64,000 nt of DNA from Eikenella corrodens (GCF_003990355.1 NZ_CP034670.1:1116001-1180000); one strand, 5' to 3'; positions 53,209 to 61,330 are shown, numbered from the stretch's first letter. Notes: a model not told the origin generated them from the sequence alone. Translations and numbers: made by a program.

Positions 53209-55071
53209 TTACTGGTTTTCCGGAAAGATTGCACGGTAAAACTCGGCTGTGGGCGCGTTTTCGGGCAGGCCGATGCCGGATTTTTTCAGATACTGCCGTG
53301 CGGCGCGGCGGCTCTGCCTGCCGAATTTGCCGTCCGCCTTCAGCGCATAGCCGCGCGCGGCAAGGAACTGCTGAATCTGCCGTGCCTGTCCGGCTTCCGA
53401 CAGGGCGGTGTCCGCAGCGGGCGGGGCGGGCCGGCGGCAGAAGGGGAAGTAGGCTTGCGCGGTTTCGCTCCGGCATGCCTGCGCGGCCGCATCGCGCAAG
53501 GAGATTTCGATTTTCGGCGCATGGCCGGCCGCCGCCGCCCAGCCGTAGGCGCAGGCCGCCAGCCACAGGCCGGCCGCCCAGCGGAACAGCAGCCGGAAGG
53601 CTTCGCGGTTGCGCATCTGCTGGCGGTAGGCGGCGGGGATTTTGCGCCGCCGCCACCACACCGCCAGCATGCTGGGCAGGCAGATCAGCGCGCCCGCAGC
53701 GGCAGTGAGGACGGCGCCGCTTAATGCGCTGGCCAACACCGTGCCGATCGGGTGCTGCGCGATGCCCTCCTGGGCGAAGCCGAGCACGGCCAGCGTTTGC
53801 AGGGCAAGGAAGGGTATGCCGAAAAACAGCCAGACGCCCGCCGAATAAGCGGGCGAGATTTTGTCCATAATGCGGTTGAGCGCGGCGGCCAGGGCTTCTG
53901 CCGTTTCGCGGCCGATGAAGAATTGGCAGGCTTCCTGCACCATGCGCCCGGTGTTTTGCACGGTGTCGGTGCGGTGGGCGGCAATGCGGCGCATGGCTTC
54001 GTCCAGCACGGGCTGGCCGGCGTAGCGGTTGAAGAACGAAACGGCGCGGCTTTTGTTCAAACGGCCTTTGGCGGGGATTTTCTCGGTCAGGTAGGCCAGC
54101 TCGTCTGCAAACAGGTCGTCAAAAAGCAGCGGCCGCGAATAAGGGTAGGGCGGGTTGGAAAAGGCGCAGCAGGCGTACTGCCGCCGGTGCAGGGAGAAAT
54201 CCAAACGGATGGCGGTGCTTTCGCCGCGATAGGCTACCTGAAAAATATTGCCGTCCGTTTCGGCGGCGGAGGCGGTTTCGAAGGGGATTTTGGCGGCCAG
54301 GAATCCGGCGGCGGCGCGGTATAAAAGGTCGGAAAGCGCCTCGAAGGCAGGGATGTCGGCGGCGTTTTCAATTTTAAGCGACAATTTGGCCGCCGCTTTG
54401 GCGCAGGTGTGGCGTACGCGGGTGAAAAAGCCGTGCCCGCTGCATTCGCCGCAGCGCACCTTGCCGCGTCCGAAGCAGGCGCCGCAGGTGGTGCGGCCGC
54501 TGCCGCCGCAGCCGTAGCAGCTTTTGTAGACCGTTTTGCTGCCCCGGTAGTTGCCTTGGTAATCGTATTCCGGCACTTGCTCGCTGCGCTGCCCCGAGCC
54601 CCAGCACGAAGGGCAGCTTTTGCGGCCGCTGCCGCCGCACGAGCCGCAGCGCACTTTACCGCTGGCGTGGCAGTTGGTGCAGTCTTCGTGCACGGAGTAG
54701 TCGGGGAAGCGGTGGAAAGAATGTGTGCTGTCGGCCCGGGCCAAACCCTGCCCGTCTGCGCCGCGCAGTTCGGCGGTGAAGCCGGCGCGCAATTCGCGGC
54801 TGTGCGCCGCTTCGTGTTCCAGCCGTGCGGCGTGTGCCCAGAAGGCTGCCGTGTCCGAGCCGAAATGTACGGCCGCCGCCGTATTGCCTGCCGACACTTC
54901 GTCGGATGAGTCGGCGTAAAACCGCCAATCGGCCAAGGCATGGATAATAAAGTCGGTGCCGCTGCTGCCTTGCGGCACAACGTCTTCGGCGGCGGCCTGG
55001 TTGCCGTTTACTAGGTTGCGGATCTGCAGGAGCAGGTTGTCGGCCAAATCCTGATAACGCTCTTCGGTCAT
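53209..55071 (-). CDS. DnaJ-type zinc-finger / membrane / peptidoglycan-binding fusion protein, undescribed to my knowledge
   Basis: 620 residues from the ATG at 55071. Six CxxC pairs at about 131/134, 142/145, 153/156, 185/188, 196/199 and 207/210, several within CxxCxGxG (CGSCGGSGRKSC, CYGCGGSGRTTC), form a DnaJ-like cysteine-rich region without a J domain. A long soluble part (220-400) is followed by about three hydrophobic segments near 420-540. The C-terminal region (QIQQFLAARGYALKADGKFG) looks like a peptidoglycan-binding type 1 domain. The zinc finger would face the cytoplasm and the C-terminal domain the periplasm. Function unknown. A DUS is embedded in the coding sequence at 54231-54245, read as FQVAY. 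Confidence 0.82.
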   Translation of the reverse strand: MTEERYQDLADNLLLQIRNLVNGNQAAAEDVVPQGSSGTDFIIHALADWRFYADSSDEVSAGNTAAAVHFGSDTAAFWAHAARLEHEAAHSRELRAGFTAELRGADGQGLARADSTHSFHRFPDYSVHEDCTNCHASGKVRCGSCGGSGRKSCPSCWGSGQRSEQVPEYDYQGNYRGSKTVYKSCYGCGGSGRTTCGACFGRGKVRCGECSGHGFFTRVRHTCAKAAAKLSLKIENAADIPAFEALSDLLYRAAAGFLAAKIPFETASAAETDGNIFQVAYRGESTAIRLDFSLHRRQYACCAFSNPPYPYSRPLLFDDLFADELAYLTEKIPAKGRLNKSRAVSFFNRYAGQPVLDEAMRRIAAHRTDTVQNTGRMVQEACQFFIGRETAEALAAALNRIMDKISPAYSAGVWLFFGIPFLALQTLAVLGFAQEGIAQHPIGTVLASALSGAVLTAAAGALICLPSMLAVWWRRRKIPAAYRQQMRNREAFRLLFRWAAGLWLAACAYGWAAAAGHAPKIEISLRDAAAQACRSETAQAYFPFCRRPAPPAADTALSEAGQARQIQQFLAARGYALKADGKFGRQSRRAARQYLKKSGIGLPENAPTAEFYRAIFPENQ

Positions 55072-55140
55072 GGCGAAGCTTTCCAAACAGCCGGTTTGCG
55101 GGTTGCTGCGGATAAGGCGGGCGGCCTCCGGCTGTGTTAG

Positions 55141-55197
55141 AGGCTACCTGAAAAATAATGGGCAGGCGGGGGTGGGCTTCCATGCCCGGGCTGCGGC
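55141..55197. repeat. 57-bp direct repeat, copy 1, beside the DUF4189 gene
   Basis: Starts with AGGCTACCTGAAAAATAATG (a DUS) and continues through GGGCAGGCGGGGG to CATGCCCGGGCTGCGGC. A 58-bp copy with a one-base length difference lies at 55885-55942 in the same orientation. Together they bracket the DUF4189 gene. Confidence 0.88.
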
Positions 55198-55205
55198 GGG
55201 CGCGC

Positions 55206-55709
55206 TCAGTGGGGGTACGCGGCGCAAATGTCGGTTTCCCGCTCATCGGAAATTCGGCATTCCTTGTAGCGGCCTGTTTTGCATTGGTTCAGGGCGTCTT
55301 CTCCCGCATCTGACCTATGCTTCGCCGTACCGAAGAAATAGAAGGTGTCGCCGCGCGCATCTTTGCCCGTGGCCACGCTCAGGCATCCGTTTCGCGTTAC
55401 CATCGCGCGGCAATTGCGCCCGCCTTTCTCCCGGCAGCGGTTTAGGGCTGCTTGCCTTGCCTCGCGTGCGGTGTGGCCGTTACTAACGGCGAAAACGCGG
55501 TTGGGTGCGGCGGCCAAGGCGGAAAAGTCATAAAGCTCTATCACCCGGTAGGGTGCCGGCTCGCTGTCGTAGCCGCCGCCGGAATTATCCACGCAAGCTC
55601 CGTTGCCATACATCGCATAGCAGTAATGTTCTTGCGGGTTCGCCGCTGCAAACTGGGCGGCGGTCAAGCAGCCGAAGGCCAGCAGCGCGGGCAAAATGAT
55701 TTTTTTCAT
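55206..55709 (-). CDS. Exported DUF4189-domain protein
   Basis: 167 residues: signal peptide (about 1-23, LTAAQFAAA), then a Cys-containing region (HYCYAMYGNGACVDN) and the DUF4189 core, where SALAAAPNRVFAVSNGHT and AREARQAALNRCREKGGRNC are diagnostic, ending KECRISDERETDICAAYPH. There are seven or more cysteines, probably disulfide-bonded in the periplasm. Family function is unknown. AAAGGAGCCCGCT is a good ribosome site. Direct repeats flank the gene. Confidence 0.82.
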   Translation of the reverse strand: MKKIILPALLAFGCLTAAQFAAANPQEHYCYAMYGNGACVDNSGGGYDSEPAPYRVIELYDFSALAAAPNRVFAVSNGHTAREARQAALNRCREKGGRNCRAMVTRNGCLSVATGKDARGDTFYFFGTAKHRSDAGEDALNQCKTGRYKECRISDERETDICAAYPH

Positions 55710-56042
55710 AGCGGGCTCCTTTAAAGTGAAAATGGTTCGGCGGTGCAGACACGGATGCCTAAGCTACGGCTACGCGGGCTACCTGAAAAATTCCGGCGGG
55801 CGGCAGGGCGTGCGGCGCAGCCCTGCGTGCGGGTGCGGAATGGCAAACGAGGCGTGCGTTCCGCGCACCCTGCCCGTGCCGGGCAGGCTACCTGAAAAAT
55901 AATGGGCAGGCGGGGGCGGGGCTTCCATGCCCGGGCTGCGGCTAATCCTGCAAAGGCTACCTGAAAACATCGGCTGCAACGCCGTGAAACGCGGCAAGGC
56001 GGCGTTTTTGCGAAGCGGGGGTTTCAGGCAGCCTTTGCCTGT
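55710..56042. other. Repeat-rich intergenic region upstream of DUF4189 and downstream of yebC
   Basis: 333 bases without a gene: DUS copies near 55779, 55885 and 55963, the second copy of the 58-bp repeat (55885-55942), and GC-rich filler with several self-complementary runs (GGGCAGGGCG, CCCTGCCCG). Confidence 0.6.
55885..55942. repeat. 58-bp direct repeat, copy 2, beside the DUF4189 gene
   Basis: Matches 55141-55197 except for the GGGGGTGGGC / GGGGGCGGGGC difference. It is in the same orientation, 687 bp away. Confidence 0.88.
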
Positions 56043-56771
56043 TTACTCGAGCTCCAGCACGGCGGAGGTGTACACGTCTTGTACGTCGTCCAGCGCTTCC
56101 AGGGCGTCGATCAGGCGCTGCATTTTGGCGGCGTCTTCGCCGGCGAGCACGGTTTCGTTTTGGGCGCGCATGGTGACGTCGCCGTCTTCGGCTTTGAAGC
56201 CGGCAGCTTCGAGGGCGGCTTTGATGCCGGCCCAGTCGGCAGGGGCGGTGATGACTTCGAACGAGCCGTCGTCGTGGGCAACGACGTCTTCGGCGCCGGC
56301 TTCGAGGGCGGCTTCCATCAGGGCGTCTTCTTCGGTGCCGGGGCCGAACAGGAGGTAGCCTTGGTGTTTGAAGTTGAAGGCGACGCAGCCGTCGGTGCCG
56401 AGGTTGCCGCCGTGTTTGCTGAAGGCGTGGCGCACGTCGGCCACGGTGCGGGTTTTGTTGTCGGTGAGGCAGTCCACCATCAGGGCGGCGCCGCCGATGC
56501 CGTAGCCTTCGTAGCGCAGCTCGATGTATTCCACGCCTTCGAGGTTGCCGGTGCCTTTGTCGATGGCGCGCTGGACGTTGTCTTTGGGCATGTTGGCGTC
56601 CCAGGCTTTGTCCATGGCCAGGCGCAGGCGTGGGTTGGAGGCGGGGTCGCCGCCGCCGAGGCGGGCGGCTACGGTGATTTCTTTGATCAGTTTGGTGAAG
56701 ATTTTGCCGCGTTGGGCATCAACGCGGGCTTTTTTGTGTTGGATATTTGCCCATTTGCTGTGGCCGGCCAT
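56043..56771 (-). CDS. YebC/PmpR-family DNA-binding or translation regulator
   Basis: 242 residues beginning MAGHSKWANIQHKKARVDAQ, the universal family N-terminus, which fixes the start at 56771 (an in-frame extension to 56876 is not used). Other blocks are GRIFTKL-like GKIFTKLIKEITVAARLGGG, MPKDNVQRAIDKGTG and RYEGYGIGGAALMVDCLTDN. Members act as transcriptional regulators or, in recent work, ease ribosome stalling on proline tracts. The exact role here cannot be read from sequence. Confidence 0.95.
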   Translation of the reverse strand: MAGHSKWANIQHKKARVDAQRGKIFTKLIKEITVAARLGGGDPASNPRLRLAMDKAWDANMPKDNVQRAIDKGTGNLEGVEYIELRYEGYGIGGAALMVDCLTDNKTRTVADVRHAFSKHGGNLGTDGCVAFNFKHQGYLLFGPGTEEDALMEAALEAGAEDVVAHDDGSFEVITAPADWAGIKAALEAAGFKAEDGDVTMRAQNETVLAGEDAAKMQRLIDALEALDDVQDVYTSAVLELE

Positions 56772-56935
56772 GGTTTTTCCTTTGTTTGCATAAAAACGAT
56801 AACGGCGCGATTTTAGCATTTTCAGCCAGCCTGTTGAACAGCGGGGTGGCAGATAGCGCGGATGGCGGATGAACACGCTTTTGCTGCAAGATGGCAGACC
56901 GACGCCGCAGTGGAAGTTCGGCTTATTCGCTATAG

Positions 56936-56979
56936 TTTTTCAGGTAGCCTTATCTGGGGAATAGAGGCTACCTGAAAAA
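56936..56979 (-). terminator. Inverted DUS pair
   Basis: TTTTTCAGGTAGCCT and AGGCTACCTGAAAAA form a perfect 15-bp stem with a 14-base loop, 9 bp past the 363-residue hypothetical gene. Confidence 0.75.
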
Positions 56980-56988
56980 CGGATGGGC

Positions 56989-58080
56989 TTATTGCGGCGC
57001 TTCGCTAAACAGCGGGTTGAAGCCGGTTAACTCCAGCGCTTGGGGATAATCGGGCATGGCGGCGTTTTCGGGCAGGATGTCGCGCAGCAGGCGGATGTGT
57101 TCCACTTGGCATTCGGCCATCAGGTCGAGGAAGTTTTGCACTACGGTATCTACGGAGTCTGTAGGCGCGAGCTGCCAGCGGAAGGTTTGCGGCACCAGGC
57201 CGTAGCTGTGGTCGGTGGCGCTGAAGCTGAACACAATCTGCCCGCCTTCTTGGGCGGCTACGGCCACGCCGACGCGCGGGCTTTGCAGGCGCACGGCGCG
57301 GATGGCGTTGGCAGCGAATACATCCAGCGCCATGCGCTGGCGGGTGTGGCTGCCGTTGCGGATGGCCTCGAGCGGGGCGGCCGGGTCGAGCGGGTTGGCA
57401 AACAGGGTGAGGCCGGGCAGGGCGAAGCGTTCCTGCCAATATTGCATCAGGGGCAGGGCGGCCTGGCCGAGTTTGCCGGGGGCTTCGGGCGCGTTGTAGC
57501 CCAGGGCGTACACCACGTGCACGCTCTGCCCGGAGGGGATGGCGATTTCTGTGGCGCCGGTTTGTGCGGCGGCAAACTGTTCGGCAGCGGCACGGCTTTG
57601 TTTGGCGGCAAACCATTGTTCCAACTTGATGCGGCTGATTTGTTCGGCAGCGAGCAGCGCGGGCAGCCACACGGTTTGCGTCAGATGGCGGGTGGGCTCG
57701 AATTCGGCCAGTTTGGCATGAAGCGCGGCGGCATCGAGGGCGGCGGGCAGGGATGCGGCCTGGTTGCAGCCGGCCACGAGCACCACGGGCAGGGCGAGCC
57801 AGCCGGTTTCTTCGGCAGCGGCGGGGCGCAGGGTTTGCTCCATGGCCTGCCACAGGGCGCGGTAAACGGTATCGCTCGGCGCCATGCTCAGCGCCACGGA
57901 GAGGGAGGTGAGGTGGCGCGATTGCAGCATTTGGAAAATCAGGCTGTGCAGGGTGTCGCCGGAGAGTTTGTTTTGCGCGCGGGAGCGGTTGGCGGCCACA
58001 GCTTCGGCGTGCAGCAGCAGTTCGCTTTTTACCGGATCGGCGGGATAGGGGCGGGGGTCGGGGAGGAGATGGCGGTTCAT
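56989..58080 (-). CDS. Conserved hypothetical protein, 363 residues
   Basis: I cannot name a family. The product is soluble, Ala-rich and cysteine-poor, with no signal. Notable stretches are LVAGCNQAASLPAALDAAAL, SGQSVHVVYALGYN and DSVDTVVQNFLDLMAECQVE. The even GC-rich codon usage and full use of the space between neighbours argue for a real gene, and proteins of similar size sit in this context in Neisseriaceae as far as I recall. The ATG at 58080 has no strong ribosome site. The broken RhuM-Fic gene ends 16 bp upstream. Confidence 0.7.
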   Translation of the reverse strand: MNRHLLPDPRPYPADPVKSELLLHAEAVAANRSRAQNKLSGDTLHSLIFQMLQSRHLTSLSVALSMAPSDTVYRALWQAMEQTLRPAAAEETGWLALPVVLVAGCNQAASLPAALDAAALHAKLAEFEPTRHLTQTVWLPALLAAEQISRIKLEQWFAAKQSRAAAEQFAAAQTGATEIAIPSGQSVHVVYALGYNAPEAPGKLGQAALPLMQYWQERFALPGLTLFANPLDPAAPLEAIRNGSHTRQRMALDVFAANAIRAVRLQSPRVGVAVAAQEGGQIVFSFSATDHSYGLVPQTFRWQLAPTDSVDTVVQNFLDLMAECQVEHIRLLRDILPENAAMPDYPQALELTGFNPLFSEAPQ

Positions 58081-58096
58081 AATGATGATGTTAAGG

Positions 58097-58212
58097 TTAC
58101 GGGTTGGGTTGGTGTTGCAACATGTGCATGATAAGTCGGATAAGGGTGTCTGTTTGCGCGGGCGCGGATTCGGCCACCAATAGGGTGAGCGCGGCCAGGC
58201 CGGTATCGTTGA
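58097..58212 (-). pseudogene. Detached C-terminal piece of the RhuM-Fic gene
   Basis: On the minus strand, directly beyond the Correia element, the sequence reads INDTGLAALTLLVAESAP, then AQTDTLIRLIMHMLQHQPNP and a TAA stop. This matches the usual C-terminus of RhuM-Fic proteins (INDNxLVALxLLIAES). It is in frame with the main part of the gene if the element and one TA are removed. Confidence 0.8.
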
Positions 58213-58316
58213 TATAGTGAATTAACAAAAACCAGTACAGCGTTGTCTCGCCTTGCCGTACTATGTGTACTGTCTGCGGCTCGCCGCCTTGTCCTGATTT
58301 TTGTTAATCCACCATA
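58213..58316. mobile_element. Correia-type miniature element, copy 9 (104 bp), inside the RhuM-Fic gene
   Basis: Bounded by TATAGTGAATTAACAAAAAC and GTTAATCCACCATA. The TA at both edges is consistent with a duplicated TA target. Read on the minus strand the element contributes MVD and the stop codon of the shortened gene. Confidence 0.92.
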
Positions 58317-59176
58317 ACAGCGCGGCCGTCTGCGCGGAACAGGCGGTGGTTTTGATGCAGGAAATCAACAAACAGGAAGGCGCCGCTGCGCTTATTGCCA
58401 TCGGCAAAGGGATGGTTTTTCACGATAAAGTAGAGCAGATGGGCGGCTTTGCTTTCGATGCTGGGGTAGGCGGGTGCGCCGAATACGCTTTGCGCGAGGT
58501 TGCCGAGAATGGCGGCTAAGCCGTCTTCGCGTTCGCGGGCAAACAGATCGCTGGCTTCGCCGCGGGCGATGAGTTCGGTTTTGAGTTGCCCCAGGGCTTG
58601 GCGTGCGGCTTCAGGCGTGGGCAGGCTGCCGCCGTTTTCGCCCGCCGGCTCTTGCAGCAGACCTTCATCGTATCGTTGCAGCCAGAGGAAGGTGTGGGTG
58701 TAGCGGCTGACGATATCGACCAAGCCGCGGCCGGCTTCCAGCGTGAGGGCGGGTGAGGCGGCGGTGGTTTGAATCAGCTGCAAGGCGTGTGCGAGCTCGT
58801 CGGCGTTTTGCTGCAGGCGTTGTTGGTTGAGTGCGTAGCCTTTGATCAGGTAGTCTTTCAGGCGGGCGGTGGCCCAGCGGCGGAAGGCGATGCCTTGCGC
58901 TGATTTGATGCGGTAGCCTACGGAAATGATGGTTTCCAGATCGTAGAAGGTAACAGGTCGGTCGGCGGAAGCAATATGCATTTTTTGCATATTGCTTTTT
59001 TCGTTGATTTCTCCTTCGGCTATTGCATTGTTTATGTGGCGGGAAATGACGGATTGGTTACGCCCGAACAGGGTAACCATCTGCGCTTGCGACAGCCATA
59101 CGGTGTCGGTGTCGAAGCGGACTTCCACTTGGGTTTGCCCGTCTGCGCTTTGGTAGATTTCGATTGGGTTATTCAT
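58304..59176 (-). CDS. RhuM-family protein with Fic/Doc domain, truncated by a Correia element
   Basis: 290 residues remain. The N-terminal RhuM domain has a helix-turn-helix-like segment (TVWLSQAQMVTLFGRNQSVI) and MHIASADRPVTFYDLETIIS followed by VGYRIKSAQGIAFRRWATAR. The C-terminal Fic domain holds the AMP-transfer loop HPFADGNKRSGAFLFVDFL with catalytic His. The last residues (VMVD) and the stop come from the inserted element, costing about 38 native residues. Fic catalytic residues survive, so residual activity is conceivable. RhuM proteins were named from a Salmonella pathogenicity island; their target is unknown. Confidence 0.85.
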   Translation of the reverse strand: MNNPIEIYQSADGQTQVEVRFDTDTVWLSQAQMVTLFGRNQSVISRHINNAIAEGEINEKSNMQKMHIASADRPVTFYDLETIISVGYRIKSAQGIAFRRWATARLKDYLIKGYALNQQRLQQNADELAHALQLIQTTAASPALTLEAGRGLVDIVSRYTHTFLWLQRYDEGLLQEPAGENGGSLPTPEAARQALGQLKTELIARGEASDLFAREREDGLAAILGNLAQSVFGAPAYPSIESKAAHLLYFIVKNHPFADGNKRSGAFLFVDFLHQNHRLFRADGRAVMVD

Positions 59177-59202
59177 GTGTGTGATGTGTTTATGATTGGA
59201 GG

Positions 59203-59243
59203 AAGGCTACCTGAAAAACGGAGTGGCGGTTTCAGGTAGCCTT
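59203..59243 (-). terminator. Inverted DUS pair after tal
   Basis: AAGGCTACCTGAAA and TTTCAGGTAGCCTT form a 14-bp stem, 5 bp from the transaldolase stop and 27 bp upstream of the RhuM start codon. Confidence 0.7.
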
Positions 59244-59247
59244 TCGC

Positions 59248-60273
59248 CTAATCGGCCAGCGGGGCGAGCATTTGGGCGAAGGCCTGCTCAAACTGGGCTA
59301 GGCCGTCTTGCTGGAGTTTGGCGGCCAAGGCTTCGAGGTCGATACCGAGGGCGGCGACTTCGTCCAGAATCGGCTGTGCGGGCACGGCGGGGCGGGAAAG
59401 GGCATCAGCAGCGTGGCCGTGGTCGGTGAAGGCTTGCAGCACGGCATCGGGCAGGGTGTTAACGGTGTGCGGGGCGATCAGGTTGTCCACATACAGGGTG
59501 TCGGGGTAGGCGGGGTTTTTCACGCCGGTGCTGGCCCAGAGCAGGCGGGCGGTGGGCACGGCATCGTTTGGCTGGCCGAAGAATTGCTGCCAATCCCGAT
59601 AGGCGGCCTGCGCCAGAGCCAGCGCGGTTTTGCCTTGCAGGTGCGGCGGCAGCTGGGGATCGAGCGCAGTGTCGATACGGGAGATGAAAAAGCTGGCCAC
59701 CAGCTGCGGCGCGGCCTGGCCTGTGCGTTGCGCCAAGCCTTGTTGATAGGCTTGGTAGGCGCGTACGGTTTGGGCGCGGGAGAACAGCAGGGTGAGGTTG
59801 ATGTTGATGCCGTCGGCCACCAAGGCGGGCAGGGCGGCGATGCCGGCATCGGTGGCGGGGATTTTAATCATGGCGTTAGAGCGGTTGATTAAATTCCACA
59901 GGCGGCGCGCTTCGGCAATGGTGCCTTCGGTGTCGTGCGAGAGCGCGGGGTCGCATTCGAGGCTCACCAGCCCGCTGTTGCCTTCGGCGGCAAACTGTGC
60001 GGCAAACACATCGCAGGCGGCCTGCACGTCGGCCACGGCCAGGGTTTCGTAGCGCGCCTTGGCAGAAAGCGGCTGCTGCTTTAATTGGGCGATTTCGGCT
60101 GTGTATAATGCGTCGCCGGCCAGTGCTTGGCGGAAGATGGCCGGATTGGAGGTAACCCCGCTCACGCCGCTTTGCTGCAACTTAGTCAGCGTGCCGGAGC
60201 GCACGAGCGAACGGGAAAGGTTGTCGAGCCAAATTTGCTGGCCGAGCTGTTTGACTTCCTGCAAAATAGCCAT
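59248..60273 (-). CDS. tal: Transaldolase
   Basis: Transfers the dihydroxyacetone unit in the non-oxidative pentose phosphate pathway. From the ATG at 60273 (MAILQEVKQLGQQIWLDNLS) the product is 341 residues, the length of the long neisserial/cyanobacterial transaldolase type. Motifs are GVTSNPAIF near residue 40, VSLECDPALSHDTEGTI, and IKIPATDAGI with the Schiff-base lysine. The frame stays open far upstream across the whole of kdsD on the opposite strand, which is coincidental. Confidence 0.93.
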   Translation of the reverse strand: MAILQEVKQLGQQIWLDNLSRSLVRSGTLTKLQQSGVSGVTSNPAIFRQALAGDALYTAEIAQLKQQPLSAKARYETLAVADVQAACDVFAAQFAAEGNSGLVSLECDPALSHDTEGTIAEARRLWNLINRSNAMIKIPATDAGIAALPALVADGININLTLLFSRAQTVRAYQAYQQGLAQRTGQAAPQLVASFFISRIDTALDPQLPPHLQGKTALALAQAAYRDWQQFFGQPNDAVPTARLLWASTGVKNPAYPDTLYVDNLIAPHTVNTLPDAVLQAFTDHGHAADALSRPAVPAQPILDEVAALGIDLEALAAKLQQDGLAQFEQAFAQMLAPLAD

Positions 60274-60358
60274 ATGTTGAGCCTCCGCTGAATGTGTAAA
60301 TTTTGGAAAATACCCGATTCCGGCGGCGGCCGCAAGCCGGAATGAAGAAAGAAGAATG

Positions 60359-61330
60359 ATGAGTGAACAACAATATCTCGCCCACGCCCGTGAAGTGCTG
60401 GCGATAGAAGCCGATGCATTGCGTGCCCTGTCCAACTCGTTGGACGGCAGTTTTTCCCGCGCCTGCGAAGCCGTGCTGGCCTGCGAAGGCCGTGTGGTGG
60501 TGAGCGGTATCGGCAAGAGCGGGCACATCGGGCGCAAAATCGCTGCCACACTGGCCTCCACCGGCACGCCCGCCTTTTTTGTGCATCCGGCCGAAGCCGC
60601 GCACGGCGATTTGGGCATGATTGTGGACGGCGACGTGGTGCTGGCCATTTCCAACTCCGGCGAGAGCGACGAAATCGCCGTGATTCTGCCCGCGCTCAAG
60701 CGTAAAAACATCACGCTGATCGGCATGACCGGCCGCCCCGAATCCACGCTGGCGCGCCATGCCGACATCCACCTCACCGTGGCCGTGCCGCAGGAAGCCT
60801 GTCCGCTCGGCCTTGCGCCCACCAGCAGCACCACTGCTGCATTGGCTTTGGGCGACGCGCTGGCCGTGGCGCTGTTGCGTGCCCGCGCCTTCACGAGAGA
60901 CGATTTTGCGCTGAGCCACCCTGCCGGCAGCCTGGGCAAACGCCTGCTGCTGCAAGTGGCCGACGTGATGCATACGGGCGACGAACTGCCCGTGGTGCGC
61001 CTGGATACGCCTTTTGCCGACCTGATTGTGTGCATGAGCGAAAAAGGCCTGGGCATGGTGGCCGTAGCCGATGAGGCAGGCTACCTGAAAGGCATTTTTA
61101 CCGACGGCGATTTGCGCCGCCTGTCCCAGCAGCAGCGCGATCTCTCCGGCCTCACCGCCCAAGCCGTGATGTGGGCGCATCCGAAAACCATCACGCCGAA
61201 TCGGCTGGCTACCGAGGCGCTGAAAACCATGCAGCAAAACCGCGTGAACGGCTTGCCGGTGTGCGATGAGGCGGGCAGGCTGTTGGGCGCGCTGAATATG
61301 CACGATTTGCTCAAAGCGCGGATTGTGTAG
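60359..61330 (+). CDS. kdsD: Arabinose-5-phosphate isomerase
   Basis: Makes arabinose 5-phosphate for Kdo and lipopolysaccharide synthesis. 323 residues: a sugar isomerase (SIS) domain (VVVSGIGKSGHIGRKIAATL, AISNSGESDE, GLAPTSSTTAALALGDALA) and two CBS domains (VADVMHTGDELPVV and AVMWAHPKTITPN). AAGAAAGAAG precedes two adjacent ATGs (60356, 60359); 60359 is chosen for spacing. A DUS at 61078-61090 lies in the coding sequence, read as AGYLKG. It is divergent from tal with 85 bp between starts. Confidence 0.95.
   Translation: MSEQQYLAHAREVLAIEADALRALSNSLDGSFSRACEAVLACEGRVVVSGIGKSGHIGRKIAATLASTGTPAFFVHPAEAAHGDLGMIVDGDVVLAISNSGESDEIAVILPALKRKNITLIGMTGRPESTLARHADIHLTVAVPQEACPLGLAPTSSTTAALALGDALAVALLRARAFTRDDFALSHPAGSLGKRLLLQVADVMHTGDELPVVRLDTPFADLIVCMSEKGLGMVAVADEAGYLKGIFTDGDLRRLSQQQRDLSGLTAQAVMWAHPKTITPNRLATEALKTMQQNRVNGLPVCDEAGRLLGALNMHDLLKARIV

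Noticed and set aside
60274..61056. N-terminal extension of transaldolase across the opposite-strand kdsD gene
   Set aside because: No ribosome site or family similarity. Transaldolase begins at the ATG at 60273 and the extension is antisense to an intact kdsD.
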